DNA of 64,000 bases. Origin: Epithemia pelagica. Its lineage: Eukaryota > Bacillariophyta > Bacillariophyceae > Surirellales > Surirellaceae. The translations under genes and the position numbers were made by a program. Positions within the stretch are counted from its first letter, which is position 1, and each line of letters begins with the position of its first letter. The notes under the pieces are model-generated. The model was not told the DNA's origin. It did not search any database and saw only the letters and a list, made by a program, of their open reading frames with translations. The stretch covers positions 1,674,001 to 1,738,000 of the forward strand of contig OX337242.1 in the NCBI GenBank assembly GCA_946965045.2, given 5' to 3'. Shown piece after piece: positions 38,919-50,231 of the stretch.

Positions 38919-39698
38919 TTAAGCTTCGGTCTCCGAATCCCCACTCTCTTCCGAATAATCAGAGTCGTTTCCAGGCTCAGATGGGGCAGCACAAGCAACA
39001 GAAGAAGGGGTATCACCTTCAGTCAGGTGGTTCTCGACCTCGGTACGCAAAGGGTAGATAGTTGCACGATGGTCCTCGATGGTATGGACCTCGTGGATGT
39101 AGGCAACGTAGTTATCTAGGCGTACAACGTTAGGAGGCAGAGGGCAAGTCGTCGCGTTCACGACGTGGATGGTATTGTAGTATCCAGTTGGGCGCTCGAA
39201 GGTTAGGAAGCGGAGGTGGACAGTACGGATGGGGTTGCCCGAGAGGGCGGCCAAGATGAGGCGACGCCTCGGAGAACGGTGAAGTTGGTCGTTCAGACGG
39301 TCAATGTCTTCTTGGTCGACGATGTGGGTCACCGATTGGAACTGGCGTTCGATCTGGGTCTCCCCACGGATGATCTCGGGATCGAAGGTCGAACAAGTTG
39401 GTTGACGGAAGTACTTGATATGATCAGCAATCAACCGGGTGGTACGACGGGATCGAGAAGGGACGAGCCGACGAGGCGGACTTGGGGGCCGAAGCAACGG
39501 CGCAGGGATCGGAGCGTGAGGCTGGGTTGGAGTCTCGAATGGGTTGCTGTTGGAACTGTCGACGGAGATGTTGACCGATGTGTTGGCTGCCTTCGGCGTC
39601 GGCGCCAGTTCCTGCTGCACCAGGGTATCGGGCTGCCCGGGATGCAGTTTGGCTCGATAGATCTGTCGTACAGGAGTGATAAGCTCGTTAGAATCCAT
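38919..39698 (-). CDS. Extra 259-aa ORF between 5' LTR and gag of Copia B
   Basis: ATG at 39698, only 36 bases after the 5' LTR, stop at 38919. It lies in a different frame from gag. It has a Pro-rich disordered N-terminal third (PIPAPLLRPPSPPRRL), a basic patch (PSRSRRTTRL) that could be a nuclear signal, a central segment with mixed charge (IERQFQSVTHIVDQEDIDRL, RRRLILAALSGNPIRTVHL, VVRLDNYVAYIHEVHTIEDH), and a strongly acidic tail (SDYSEESGDSETEA). I recognise no family. By position it is the first ORF on the genomic RNA. It is intact in an otherwise young element, which argues that it is functional rather than noise. Candidate accessory protein. Confidence 0.7.
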   Translation of the reverse strand: MDSNELITPVRQIYRAKLHPGQPDTLVQQELAPTPKAANTSVNISVDSSNSNPFETPTQPHAPIPAPLLRPPSPPRRLVPSRSRRTTRLIADHIKYFRQPTCSTFDPEIIRGETQIERQFQSVTHIVDQEDIDRLNDQLHRSPRRRLILAALSGNPIRTVHLRFLTFERPTGYYNTIHVVNATTCPLPPNVVRLDNYVAYIHEVHTIEDHRATIYPLRTEVENHLTEGDTPSSVACAAPSEPGNDSDYSEESGDSETEA

Positions 39699-39734
39699 GA
39701 AACCACAAGGAAATAAGCTTTGAGACTGTTAATC

Positions 39735-40517
39735 TGTTACAATTCTTTCTGAATCGTAGGGACATTGATGCTCGGTAGAGCAGACAATCAGGTAGGTCAC
39801 CAACCGATACAAGCTTCTCAGGGTCAGAGAAGCAAGCAAGTCGAAGTCTATCAGAAGGATAGTCGGGACACAAAAGAAGATGTGATAAATGGTGATATTG
39901 TTAGATTGTGTGTTGATTACTACGATAGGTCTACGTGAAATGTTCGGTCCTGCCAAGGGTCATGTGTCATAGGTTCTTGGCGGCAACAGGTTTGGAATAG
40001 TTGGAGTCGATTCATGTGATGTATATGACATGTATATGTGGACGGATAACATATACAGGGTCAACAGCTCTTGCTTTGGGTTGGCATAGTTGTTTTCATG
40101 GCGCGCAGCTTGTTGACAATTTGGAGATTGTGGGAATGGAAATATGGTCTCGCGTGATCGTGTGTCGTGCTTGGGATACTTAGACCGTTGGGTCGGATAG
40201 ATGCCGACAGCGCTCGGATGTCGCTTGGGCGCGCTCGATGATTTCGGGCGCGTACGCTTAGGGCGTTAGTATAATATCCGAGCAACGGCCAAATTTATGT
40301 CCGTTGTAATACCACACGACCCAGTTTAGTCTTGAGAGTGAGTTCGTCAATCTATTCTCACTTTTCATGATTTGCGAAGAAATATAGGTCGATATAGCGC
40401 GAAGCTAGGGAACATAGCTCAAAGCTAGATGGCATGATGTGATAGCACGAGGCTATGTGACATGGGGAATCGATGAGATGTAGAATCTAACCACCATAGA
40501 CGGTGAGAATTCTAACA
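39735..40517 (-). repeat. Copia B 5' LTR
   Basis: Identical by eye to 32135-32917. It is followed on the right by AAGAT, the target duplication. It must carry the element's promoter. Confidence 0.95.
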
Positions 40518-43456
40518 AAGATGGAGTCGTCTGTGTACAAGATATAGAGGCTGCGTCCTTTGTAGAAGACACATTCATCATGATCACTCTGTTTGAATCC
40601 CACTTGCTCCAATTGCTGTACCAGGTGTTTATTCCAGACACGCGCAGCCTGTTTCTGGCCGTAGTAATTCCGCTTAATCTTGAGAACAAAATCTTTGGCT
40701 CGTTGTTCTCCGGTCGTGTCGAATGTAAACCCTCTAGGTGCCTCCACGTACATATTAGTTTCTGCCACGGCTTGAGTATAGGCGAGGACATAGTCTATCT
40801 GCTTCATCGCCCATCCTTGCGAAATAGCCGTTGTTAAGACATAGCGGACCACAGGCCATTGGACCACGGGAGCATAAGTCTCCCAATAGTTCACTCCTTT
40901 GGTCTGTCTTGATCCATCAAATGCCAAGCGTGACTTCCATTTATAGATTTCACCCGTCTGCAGTTTCCGCTTCCGGACACAACTCCATACTGCTCTAGTC
41001 ACATAGCTACCCGGTGGTATATCTTGTCGTCGGACCACTTCCCAGAGACCGTTTGCGGTGTGATCCTGGACCTCCTTTTGGGCAGCCTTGATAAATTCCA
41101 ATCGATCTGGTTGTCGCATGGCTTCGTGCCAATACATGACATCTGGATTTGCTTGGGCCTGTGCGGTCATGGAGATCAACCCAGGTAACGTCACTGCCAG
41201 CTCACCTAGAGGATCTAGGTCGTCGCCCAAAGAATCCATATAGTCTTGATATCGCATAGTTGGTTTGGGTTGTCGTTGTGACCTGCGGATTCCAAAGGCT
41301 CCCTCATTTGTCGGCTGGATTAGCTCTTCATTGTCGACTGGTAACGGAACTATAGGTGGCTCCTCTAGGGTAGAATTGTGATCTACCTCCCTCATTTGTG
41401 AGGGTAGTGAGGGTAGTTGAGAGTCACGTGCGTCGGTAGTGTGGTGATCTGGTTGGGACTGATCCATGGTTTTACCCTTTCGGAACCCGGCCTTCTGCTG
41501 CCAATAGGAGACAGGTTGTGCTTCCCCAAAACTACGTCGCATAGTCTCAAAACGGTCATCGTACTGAACGTGAAATTGTGGGGAAGATAAACCGGAGGAC
41601 AATGAGAGAATAAGCCCCACGGTTCTTGAGTGTTGGGCAGAGTATCCCAAGAAGATACCAACCCGAGAGCGTTCCGACCATTTGGGAATCCCTTTTCCTG
41701 ATTGTAGGGCATTTTCTAGGACATAACTTGGACATCCAAATGTGTGCGCATGTCGCAGGTTGAATCGTGCTGGGGAACCAGAGAAGAGTTCCAAAGGCGT
41801 CGTATTCTTATGTTTCGCCATAGGTGCAGAGTTGAAGATATCCGATGCATAGCGTACTGCATAGGGCCAGAGGTTCGGAGTAATAGCAGAGGGCCATCGA
41901 CGATGTGCATGGAGTAGCATCGTCCGTGCTGAATCTTGTAGGTCCCTTATGCGCCTCTCGGCCATACCGCTCTGAAAATGCGCGTTGACTCCGCTGAACG
42001 TCAAGCGCTGTCCTTTGTCTCTTACTGCTTTGCGGAATTGGTTGTCAGCAAAAATGCCGTTGTCTGCATGATAGTGCATGATTGCGACCCCGTGCGTATC
42101 CGCCCATGCTTCAAATCGCTCCTTTGCTTCGATGGTATCCGCAGCCGACGTTGATCGTTGTAGGTGGACGTACCCTATACCAGAGTAGTGGTCCACGAAA
42201 ACAGTCGCTACCCGATATCTATCGCGTGTTGGAATACCTCGTAAGTGGGCAATATATCCTGGTGTTGTCGATATGAGTTGGTCGACCGATACACATTGAC
42301 CTGGACGAGTCATAACGTCCAGTGTACCCCTTGTACCTTTCACTCGCCATGGTTTCTTCGTCGCTTTCCCGTACATACAGGCTGTACATGCTGGAACAGC
42401 GCATGAACCGAGTCGCTTGGGCAATTCACCTCGTCGTGCCATTTCTTGAATCTTAGCAAATGACAGATGGCCGAGACGATGATGAACGCGTAGGAGTTCG
42501 ACCGTCGGGTTTTCGATTCCCACTTCTTCTTCATTTGGGATCACATGTACCACTTTTTCATCTTCGAAGAGAAAATCCGTGGTGATGGGCTGATCCCGTT
42601 GCGGAAAATACTGTTCATTGTGCTCGTCATCCATGTCAAGTTCTACATCGTTGGATTCTTGTTCTATCTGGGCGCTTGGTGAGTTCTCGTTGATGCTTTC
42701 GTCATCCTCGATCAGATTTGCATGGCTAACGATCGGTGGATTCTCATCTTCTTCCTCCGGTGTTGCATGTACTTTGCAGCAGAAAGCATGGAACTTGAGC
42801 ATACCAGTTGCAGTGTACAGCTGTCCCACATTCGTTCCTCTTCGATTGAGCGGGATGCTTCTCGTGTATTCGCGTTGGTTCCATTCGAGAATTATGTTGT
42901 CAGCTGTGGTGATGCAGCGAGTGCCGTCTGGATTTGGCTTGTGGTCTTTGGCTACTTGTGCCCAGTGTTGGGGGGAGAAAAGTCTGTTGGAGGTCGATGG
43001 TATGTAGAATGATCGAGGCAGGACGAGTGTATGGATGGCACCGTTGTCGTCTTCGAAGTGCCACTTGATCGTCGTGGAGTAGATTTCCGTTTTGAACAAT
43101 CCTGCAATGCCCTTGATCTTTCTTCTTACGGGCTGGATTGCTGTTATGCAGTCGGTGATATCGTTTGTGATGGACGATGTTGCACAGTTGTCAACAAACA
43201 CGGGCTGGCTATCGGAGTCGAACTTGACTTGATGTGCTGCGGCTGGTTTACCTGTTATCGGAGCTGCGAGTATTGTTGCCATGCATAACATTCGCATTGT
43301 TTGTCTATTCCATCTTGGTTTCCTTGTTTGTCGTCGTATACTGTTGCTATTGCATGTTGGTGTTAGAAACCATAGCTTAGGCCACAGACTCGTCTTGTCA
43401 TCTTGGGAAGGGTTAGCCGACCTAGCATCATCATCACTATATACTAGGACAGACAT
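40518..43456 (-). pseudogene. Copia A pol, 5' portion: protease, integrase, RT start
   Basis: ATG at 43456 gives a frame that is open up to element B. Protease motif VFVDNCATSSI, zinc-binding HHCC of integrase (VHHRLGHLSF, then CAVPACTACMYGK), integrase core with Asp in VSVDQLIS, Asp in HYHADNGIF and Glu in SGMAERRIRD, then the RT N-terminal half (KSRLAFDGSRQTKGVNYWETY, MKQIDYVLAYTQA) ending at YTDDSI where B is inserted. It is a conventional Copia/CoDi pol. Only the insertion and the duplication in the other portion disrupt it. Confidence 0.88.
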
Positions 43457-43543
43457 GTAGAGGATTGTTGTCACTAGTAATATATAGATGAGCTGCTCGA
43501 CCGTCTTGTAGAACAGCCCGAGGAATGACCTCGGGTCTCGTTG

Positions 43544-44783
43544 TCACTCCTCGTCAGAAGATTCTTCTTGGGCCGGTAGATCAGCTAGAGCACTCGCGAG
43601 GCGAAGGGCAGGAGTCGTACCATCATTGTTCTTCTCGGCATGAGCTACATCATAGGCCTTCTTTTTCTCTCCGGTTAGGCCCCGTCCGTTGCACGTGTCG
43701 GAAGTGTGTTTCTTGTTGAGTGACCATTTTTCATGCCACTTACACCAATAATACATTTTTCCGTTGACCTCTTTTACTTCTGGGCCTCCCTCATGTGGCC
43801 CAATGGTGAGCCACGATTCTTTTGCTGATTCTTTGGTCTTTTGCTCGCCCTGTTTGGATCCCTTGGTCGTGGACAGCGGGGCTGTTTTTCCTTTCTCCAT
43901 CTTCTTGACTTTGGCCTCAAGGGCAATAATCTTCTGGTCACGTTCGGACAGAGCCTGCCATTTCTTCGCTTCTACCAGGCCTTGGTACTTGAGACGGGCC
44001 CAATCCATGAGTTGCGTCGCCGAGAGATTCGGAGAATCTCCTTCTTTGTATGCGTTCTTTCGACGACGGATCATCTCCAAGAAGTTCTCATCACTCACAG
44101 TCTCATAGGCTTTGAAAAGGTTCGGGAGTAAGTCCAGCGTTCGTTCACCGCGGGCATGCAAACCTTGAAGAGTAGCCTTCACATATGAGTTGAACTTGAT
44201 GATGTCACCGTTGAAGTCTGCAATATGAATATGCAGATCGGACAAGCGCTGGCGAAGTACCATCACGGTCGCCTCGGTATCCACATACGCGAGGGAAATG
44301 ATCACTTTGAGAAGGAGTGGACTACTGCCAACGTCGTCGATATTAAAGTCTTCGAGTCGTAGATTTACTTGCGCCTTCGCATCTTCGTTGAGCGACGCCA
44401 TCAAACACATGTAGGACATAAAGGAATTCTGAGAAATCCTGTTCTGCCCGATGAAACTATCGACGTAGGTGCGAACCTGGGCAAGCGAGACACGACCGTA
44501 GGCTTGAGTCAACAGATGTGTAGGTGCTGGTGGCGGTGCTAGTCCAGCCACCGGAGGAACCACAATGTGTTCGGGAATGGAAAAGGTGCTGGTCCAAGAC
44601 TGTTCGACGATCCGATCTTGGAATGAGTCGAGAAAAGTCTTCAGCCCTTCCGCGTGGAGATCGTAGAGATCACCACCGTCAAAGAGTCCAGTCGTTGCCT
44701 GCTTGTAGAGCTTTGCTCCAGAGGTTTGCTAAGTTCACGACGTTGTTCGCGTTTGCGTTAGCGGGAGAGATTGCGAAAGCCAT
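43544..44783 (-). pseudogene. Copia A gag, one frameshift near the N-terminus
   Basis: ATG at 44783 reads AFAISPANANANNVVNLANL and stops at TGA 44681-44679. The bases just after continue in another frame as FDGGDLYDLHAEGLKTFLDS and then the main ORF down to 43544. A frameshift of one or two bases at the T run near 44682-44685 therefore separates them. The main part has a helical capsid-like region, an Lys-rich stretch and a zinc-knuckle-like motif YYWCKWHEKW with H and C downstream (HTSDTCNG). It is the gag of element A. Confidence 0.75.
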
Positions 44784-44825
44784 GGCAGACGATGGACGTG
44801 TGCTGTCTAAAGCGCAGAGGAAGCG

Positions 44826-44893
44826 TGTTGTTTTCCTTACTAGCGAGTAAAGAAAAGGACTCTTGTTGCAAAATTGTGTGTCTACGGTGTTAG
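44826..44893. repeat. 68-bp segment shared with 24637-24704
   Basis: Perfect match to the copy about 20 kb to the left; here it lies in the leader of Copia A between the 5' LTR and gag. Confidence 0.9.
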
Positions 44894-44962
44894 GTTCTAC
44901 GTCTCCGTCCCCAACTGTCGTCGATGCGTTGAATCGTTGATGGAGACGTTGTGTCACCAATT

Positions 44963-45258
44963 TGGGCGACAAGATTTGTTATGGACGGGCCTGCCGCCGT
45001 TCGTGGGATATTGCTGCCTCTAAGTATCCTCTGATTCACTTAGGGCCATGGACCGTTATTACAATGGTCATGGGATCCCGTCCATAAGAAAGACAATCGT
45101 TACATAGGCATCGTCGCCTGGATCCATCGTTCGTCATTTTGCATTTTGTGAAAGGCGGTTCGATGATGCGTTGGGCCTAATGGAGTCATGAGGTTTGCGT
45201 CTGCGGTCCCCCAAGGTCCCCATCGGTTACATATGCCCGCATGTACAATATTCGAACA
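44963..45258 (-). repeat. Copia A 5' LTR
   Basis: The right end is fixed by CGAACA at 45258. The inner end is set at 44963-44966 (TGGG, complement CCCA) because the next bases read AAT TGGTGAC on the minus strand, a plausible primer-binding site starting TGG. The left LTR copy shares only 45012-45258. Confidence 0.6.
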
Positions 45259-46701
45259 CGAGATGGGTCACGACTCACACGACGAGAGAAGAAGCAACTT
45301 TGCTCCATCACAGCTCTCTGGAACACCACCGATATCTGCAACCAAGGTTCATTTTTCGGGTCAGCCCCAATCCCGATGGGTAAAATGGCTTCAACGCATC
45401 TCGTCACGCCGGCATAATCACTATAAATCACTATTGTAAATTTTGTAGGATACGGTTGTATGTACGTTATTCTAGTCTTGAATAAGCTTATGTATTCGAA
45501 CATCCACAAGACTATTTAAGAATGAGAAAAATCTAGCGAGCGAGCCTGCGTCGTGGTTTTTGTATCCATCGGATACAAAATATGTATAAAATGTATCCAA
45601 TGGATACATGGGTACAACTGGGGACAAAGGGGGTACAGTTCGTTCAAAAGGGTACATAGTTCATCCTTCGCCGAATGTACCCCTGTATCCGTTTGGTACA
45701 AAAGGATACGTATTTTATCATATTTGGTAAATATGGACCTAACGGATGACTGACAGGTTCATATTTTGGGTTGCATCTCGTCACGCCGGCAAAATCACTG
45801 AAACTCACTGTAAATATTGTAGGACTATTTAAAATCTAGCGAGCGAGCCTGCGTCGTGGTTTTTGTATCCATCGGATACAAAATATGTATAAAATGTATC
45901 CAATGGATACATGGGGACAACTGGGGACAAAGGGGGTACAGTTCGTTCAAAAGGGTACGAGTAAGATCGGCTTACCCAGCCCTTACATAGTTCATCCTTC
46001 GCCGAATGTACCCCAGATTTGGTCCTGTATCCGTTTTGTACAAAAGGATACATCTTTTATCAAATTTGTTAAATAAGGGCCTAGTAGCCGGTGACTCACA
46101 CGTGTCCTTGTTGATTACTTAGCCGTCATGTATTAAATGCGATTTCTATTTAGTCTTGCAGGTCGCGAACATGTTTTCTACCGGACTGCTGTCGCGCGAC
46201 CAGTTCTTTCGTCACCTAGCACCTAGCCCACAGACGATTTTTGTTCCTACTCCTAAGATACAAATATCGGTGGTGTTCCTTTCATTCGCAGATTTCATTC
46301 AGCATTCCCAGATTTCAGATGCCGGTTGGTATCAATCTTCACTTCGGACGACTGCCGCTGTCGGAGCTCCGCAATTCGGTGCATATCATGAATCCTACAA
46401 CTCTCGTCGATCGGCAAGTCGATGATGGGTTTATGCTGGTCATGTCCTATCATTCGGTACTGGAAACAGCATGGCGCCTCCTACTGGTTCCGAACATGGT
46501 CAACAATGTTGGTTTCTCCCGTGGCATACTGCCGTCTGTCAAGAACTTGGAGGATCAACTCTCTCCAAACACACAAACTTGGATGGTCTCATAAAATCTG
46601 ATTCGACAAGTTTGCCGAGCATCGAGCAAGCTACATCAGATTTTGAGTGAGATAATACCGGCCGAATATAGAATCAGAAAACCACGTTTGTTTCAAGCAC
46701 C
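45259..46701. other. Non-coding flank of Copia A with direct repeats
   Basis: No gene is supported. The first half carries the degenerate direct repeat with GTATCC hairpins (separate entry). ORFs near 46156-46594 have no recognisable content. The final 100 bases probably carry the promoter of the secreted VWD gene. Confidence 0.45.
45398..46060. repeat. Degenerate direct repeat with GTATCC/GGATAC hairpins
   Basis: Two units begin CATCTCGTCACGCCGGCA at 45398 and about 45775 and share AGCGAGCGAGCCTGCGTCGT and a long following stretch (from about 45536 and 45837). Each contains the hairpins GTATCC-ATC-GGATAC and GTATCC-AAT-GGATAC and, near the end, GTATCCGTTT...AAAGGATAC. The second unit has an insertion near 45960-45985. 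No ORF is conserved. It may be an unclassified non-autonomous element. Confidence 0.75.
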
Positions 46702-49700
46702 ATGAAGTTGTCAACTGCCGTCGTCTTTCTTGCTGCGACCATCCACAAGAAGGCCGCCGTGGAAGGTACTACGCACATGGTGTTTCCTGCTCCCGAATCG
46801 GATCCAAGCTACCAGGTAAGTACAGTCCGCAAACGTTGTGTCACCACACTTTGAGCTTTGAACAGGTGAAACTAATCATCAAGTGCACAGAAATGTGGTC
46901 TCGACTATCCAGCAGACCATCATATCGCCTGCCAAAATCCCGACTATCCGAATTGCGAAGGTTCGAAACACGGAGTTTCGTGGGGAAGGTGCTTTGCACG
47001 GCCTCCTCTCGAGACACTTGCGGTCGATCCTCGGTACCACCGATGCGGACAGGACTTTGGGAACGCCAACTTTGGGAATGAATGTCAGGATCCTGACTAC
47101 CCTGACTGCGTTCGGGGCTTTTGCTATGCAAGGTCCACGAATCCCATGCCTCTAGATCCTGAAGCTCCCCGACCGGACCCCAGTGGACAGACCTGTCATA
47201 CGGACCACACCGGTCAGGACAACGTTCATCACTGTCAAGACCCCAACTATCCTGTTTGCGAAGGTCACATCTTTGGGAAGCAGTGGGGCAAGTGCTTGTC
47301 CAAGTCCACGGATGGAATTAAACTCTTGGATGACCCCCCAGTGAAAGCAGGTGTCGTGTACGAGCAAGAAATGATCCTTTCCCATAATGACAGCGATCCA
47401 AAACTTACGGTCCATGAAGGTGATGAAATCGCTGGCGTGCAGACTTGGAGTGATGCCTTTCACTTTTGTTTGGCAAAGGGCCGAAGGCTCCCATACCGCT
47501 ACGAGTGATGCAATGGAAAATGGGATCGGTATGTTGGCAGTGATGTTTGGGGAGGGCTTGTGCCAGGACCCGAGCACAAGTGGACTGCCGTTGCGGACAA
47601 CTTCAATCTAGGCACGCTGCTTCAGCTTGCAGACGCTGTTTCTGCGAGCGGCGTTAGCGAAGTCTGCAAGACGTATCTTCCCGGCCCGGCTGCCTACCCA
47701 GAGAAAAAGGTCTTTGATCCGTTCTGTAAGAAACCGGATAGTTGCGAGGGCAAGGAATGCTCGTTGGAATGTCCAGCCACTGCGAAGGTGGGCTTCTACC
47801 CTGATCCCAATGACTGCCAAGCCGTTTGCTACTGTTCTGGATCTGAGAGTGGTTCGTTTTGGGAAAAGGTAACAGAAGATGAGACAGAAGTTTGGGATCC
47901 ATGGTGCGAAGGTTCCAGGCCTCTTGACGGAGACAATGTGCCTTTGGGGTAGGTGTGAGAGTATACAGTGTCGTGGTCGTTTTGTGAACCTTCTTCTAAC
48001 TCATTTTTTATTTGTACACCACCAGAGGTATGAACGGAGGTTGCAAGAACAAAGAGTTCTATGTGAATGATAAGAGCTACTGCAATGGCAATACCAACGA
48101 TCAGAGGAAGCTTTCGCCGTTGCGTGATGAAAATCTCATTGACCCAGGCTATCAGCCATCCATTGATACCGTCATGTGTGTGAAATCCGCAAAATTTGAT
48201 CCATCTCAACTGAACCCCACCTGTGCGGCTGCTTGGGGTGATCCACGTAAGTTCACGTGTGCTGGCTTGAAGTGTAGCAGTCAAAGCACGACAGGAGAAG
48301 GATATTTTCATGTCGGCGAATTGGTCATCTTACCTGCTCGTTTTGTTTCAGATATTGTCACCTACGATGGGCTTCGTTACAGCTGCCAAGGACAGGGCGA
48401 TCATATCCTTGCAAAATCTCTTGACTCGGGCTTTGAATTCAAGGAAAGTTCAAGAAGCCTCGCGACAATTCAATCAAAGGCGTGACGCTTATGACTGGAT
48501 TCCATTTGAGAACTGGAAATCCCAATGAACCCGATGTTGAGTTTGATATCAGTACCTTACACCGTAAATGGTGGATTGGCGGACAGTCGGTAAGTCACCT
48601 CCTAAACGAAGCCTGCTTGACAGTAAACAAAATCCAGGCAGTGTTCCTAACTTTTTTGTTCCATTCTTTTCCATCAAAGAACGACGGGATTGATCGGAAC
48701 TATGGTCAACTTGGCACCCAGACTACTGGTACACCACATCTCCAGTACTTTGCCTCTCGCGGTGTTCGCATGTTCTACTATCCAGAGTCCCGGATTCAGC
48801 TGAAGGTAACCTACAACTTCCATAGCCGCGATAGACTTGGATACTACATCAACATTGAATTGTGTCTCCCAGATGAACTCAAGGAACAGCGTATCATTGG
48901 GTTGTTTGGTTCTCCGGACGCCATTATCGAGAATGATTGGATGGACATGACCGCAGCTGCACTTCCCATCACCGATACAAAGTGGGAGGAAGCATTCAAC
49001 TACTGTAAGGAAAATTGGTGTATCGAAGATGAAAGCCAAAACAGATTCCACAACAAGTTCACCTGCGACGATGAGTATGACCCTACTCTTGAGAACTTAG
49101 TCAACAATTTGGACCAATCCTCTCCATTGTATGGCATTTGTGGAAGTGATCCAGAATGTATCATGGACGGACTGGCAGGTGGTCTGGAAGTTGCAGCGCA
49201 GACCAAGCGACAGCAGAGTGCGATGAACATACCTGAAACGCCGGTGGAGCCACCGGCGGAACCAGAAGAGGAGAAGATGGAGGAGGAGGAACAGAAAAGG
49301 AGTCGGGAGGAGGAAGAACAGAAACTAGAGCCTACGAGCAACAAAGGAAGTGGCAGTGGTGATCCCCATTTCAAGACGGTAAGCTGATATATGTGTCCTC
49401 ATTGCATCTCTGCTGGCTCTGGCACAGCCCTGACAAACTTCTTTTTCTTGTACTGTAACGAGTCCAGTGGACGGGTGACAAATTCGACTATCACGGGGAG
49501 TGTGATCTTGTATTAGTCGATAACCCTCTTTCAACAATGGACAAGGAATGAAGCTTCACATCCGCACAACGCGTGTTCGATATTTTTCGTTTATCGAGAA
49601 GATTGCTCTTCAGATTGGCACTGATGTCTTGGAGTTTGCCAACGATGCGGAGAAGTTTTTCATCAATGGGGAAATGGCTGAATCCAACAAGAAACACCAC

Positions 49701-50231
49701 AAAACCATGCTTGGTGGTTTTGTGGTGCGCCGTGATCCTAATGCTCTTTCGGTTCGCCTCCGGGACGGAAGTGGCCCGCATAAACGTATGGGCGCTGCCA
49801 AGATCGACTTTCATACTCGCAAAAATGGTTTCCCTGCTGTAGTCGTAGATGGAGGAAGCAGTGACATATTCCAGGGCAGCTTGGGTCTTTTGGGTGAATG
49901 GAGTACAGGCAAGAGAGTTGGCCGAGACGGCAAGACAGAGTTTATTGTCGACGGCCCCGCCGACGAAGACGGTGCCACTGCATTTGCCTTGGAATGGCAG
50001 GTTCGTGAGAACGAGCCCATGTTGTTCCACGATTCTCGCTTTCCTCAGTTCCCATACACTTGCACTCCCCCTGCGAAGCGATCAGGACGATTGGGAGACT
50101 CTGCGCTCCGCAAGGAAGCCGAGGAAGCCTGCTCTCACTGGAAGGAGGATAAGGATGATTGTATCTTTGATGTGATTGCAACCCGAGATGTGTTGGTTGC
50201 GGGAGAAGGGCATATTGTGCATGTGGAATGA
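46702..50231 (+). CDS. Secreted multi-domain VWD protein, six exons, one nonsense codon and two frameshifts
   Basis: Exons: 46702-46815, 46891-47948, 48026-48247, 48352-48589, 48680-49378, 49468-50231; all introns are short GT-AG and restore frame. An N-terminal signal segment (LSTAVVFLAATI) is followed by Cys repeats (CQNPDYPNCEG, CQDPDYPDCVRG, CQDPNYPVCEG), an FGE-sulfatase-like stretch (WSDAFHFCLAKGRRLP), a chitin-binding type 2-like stretch (GFYPDPNDCQAVCYC), and two VWD starts (GDPHIVTYDGLRYSC and GDPHFKTWTGDKFDYHGEC) with a Glu-rich linker. It is probably a cell-wall or adhesion protein. Lesions: TGA at 47506-47508 where the RRLPYRYE context suggests Trp; one base missing near 48443; one base missing near 49527. 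Both sides of each stay coding, so this is a recent pseudogene or carries assembly indels. Confidence 0.7.

Larger units (their letters stand above)
32135..40517 (-). mobile_element. Copia-type LTR retrotransposon B, nested in A, with an extra ORF
   Basis: An apparently complete element: 783-bp LTRs at 32135-32917 and 39735-40517, termini TGTTA...TAACA, and a 5-bp target duplication AAGAT at 32130-32134 and 40518-40522. Order on the minus strand is LTR, a 259-aa ORF, gag, pol, purine tract (TGTGGGGAG), LTR. I found no difference between the LTRs by eye, so insertion is recent. Protease and integrase motifs are of the divergent diatom CoDi type, by family resemblance. Confidence 0.92.
30740..45258 (-). 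mobile_element. Copia-type LTR retrotransposon A, split by element B
   Basis: Minus orientation. The 5' LTR is on the right (about 44963-45258) and a shortened 3' LTR on the left (30740-30986). Inside are gag (43544-44783), the protease/integrase/RT part of pol (40518-43456) and, beyond element B, the rest of RT and RNase H (31013-32134). A purine tract GTGAGGGAG precedes the left LTR. The two LTR copies differ at one of 246 compared bases, so A is older than B. No target duplication is seen, because the left end is truncated. Confidence 0.85.

Noticed and set aside
47506-47508. TGA in the VWD gene as a second selenocysteine codon
   Set aside because: The context RRLPYRYE-x-C resembles the LPxxxEW motif of FGE-sulfatase domains, so Trp (TGG) is expected, and the gene carries other lesions.
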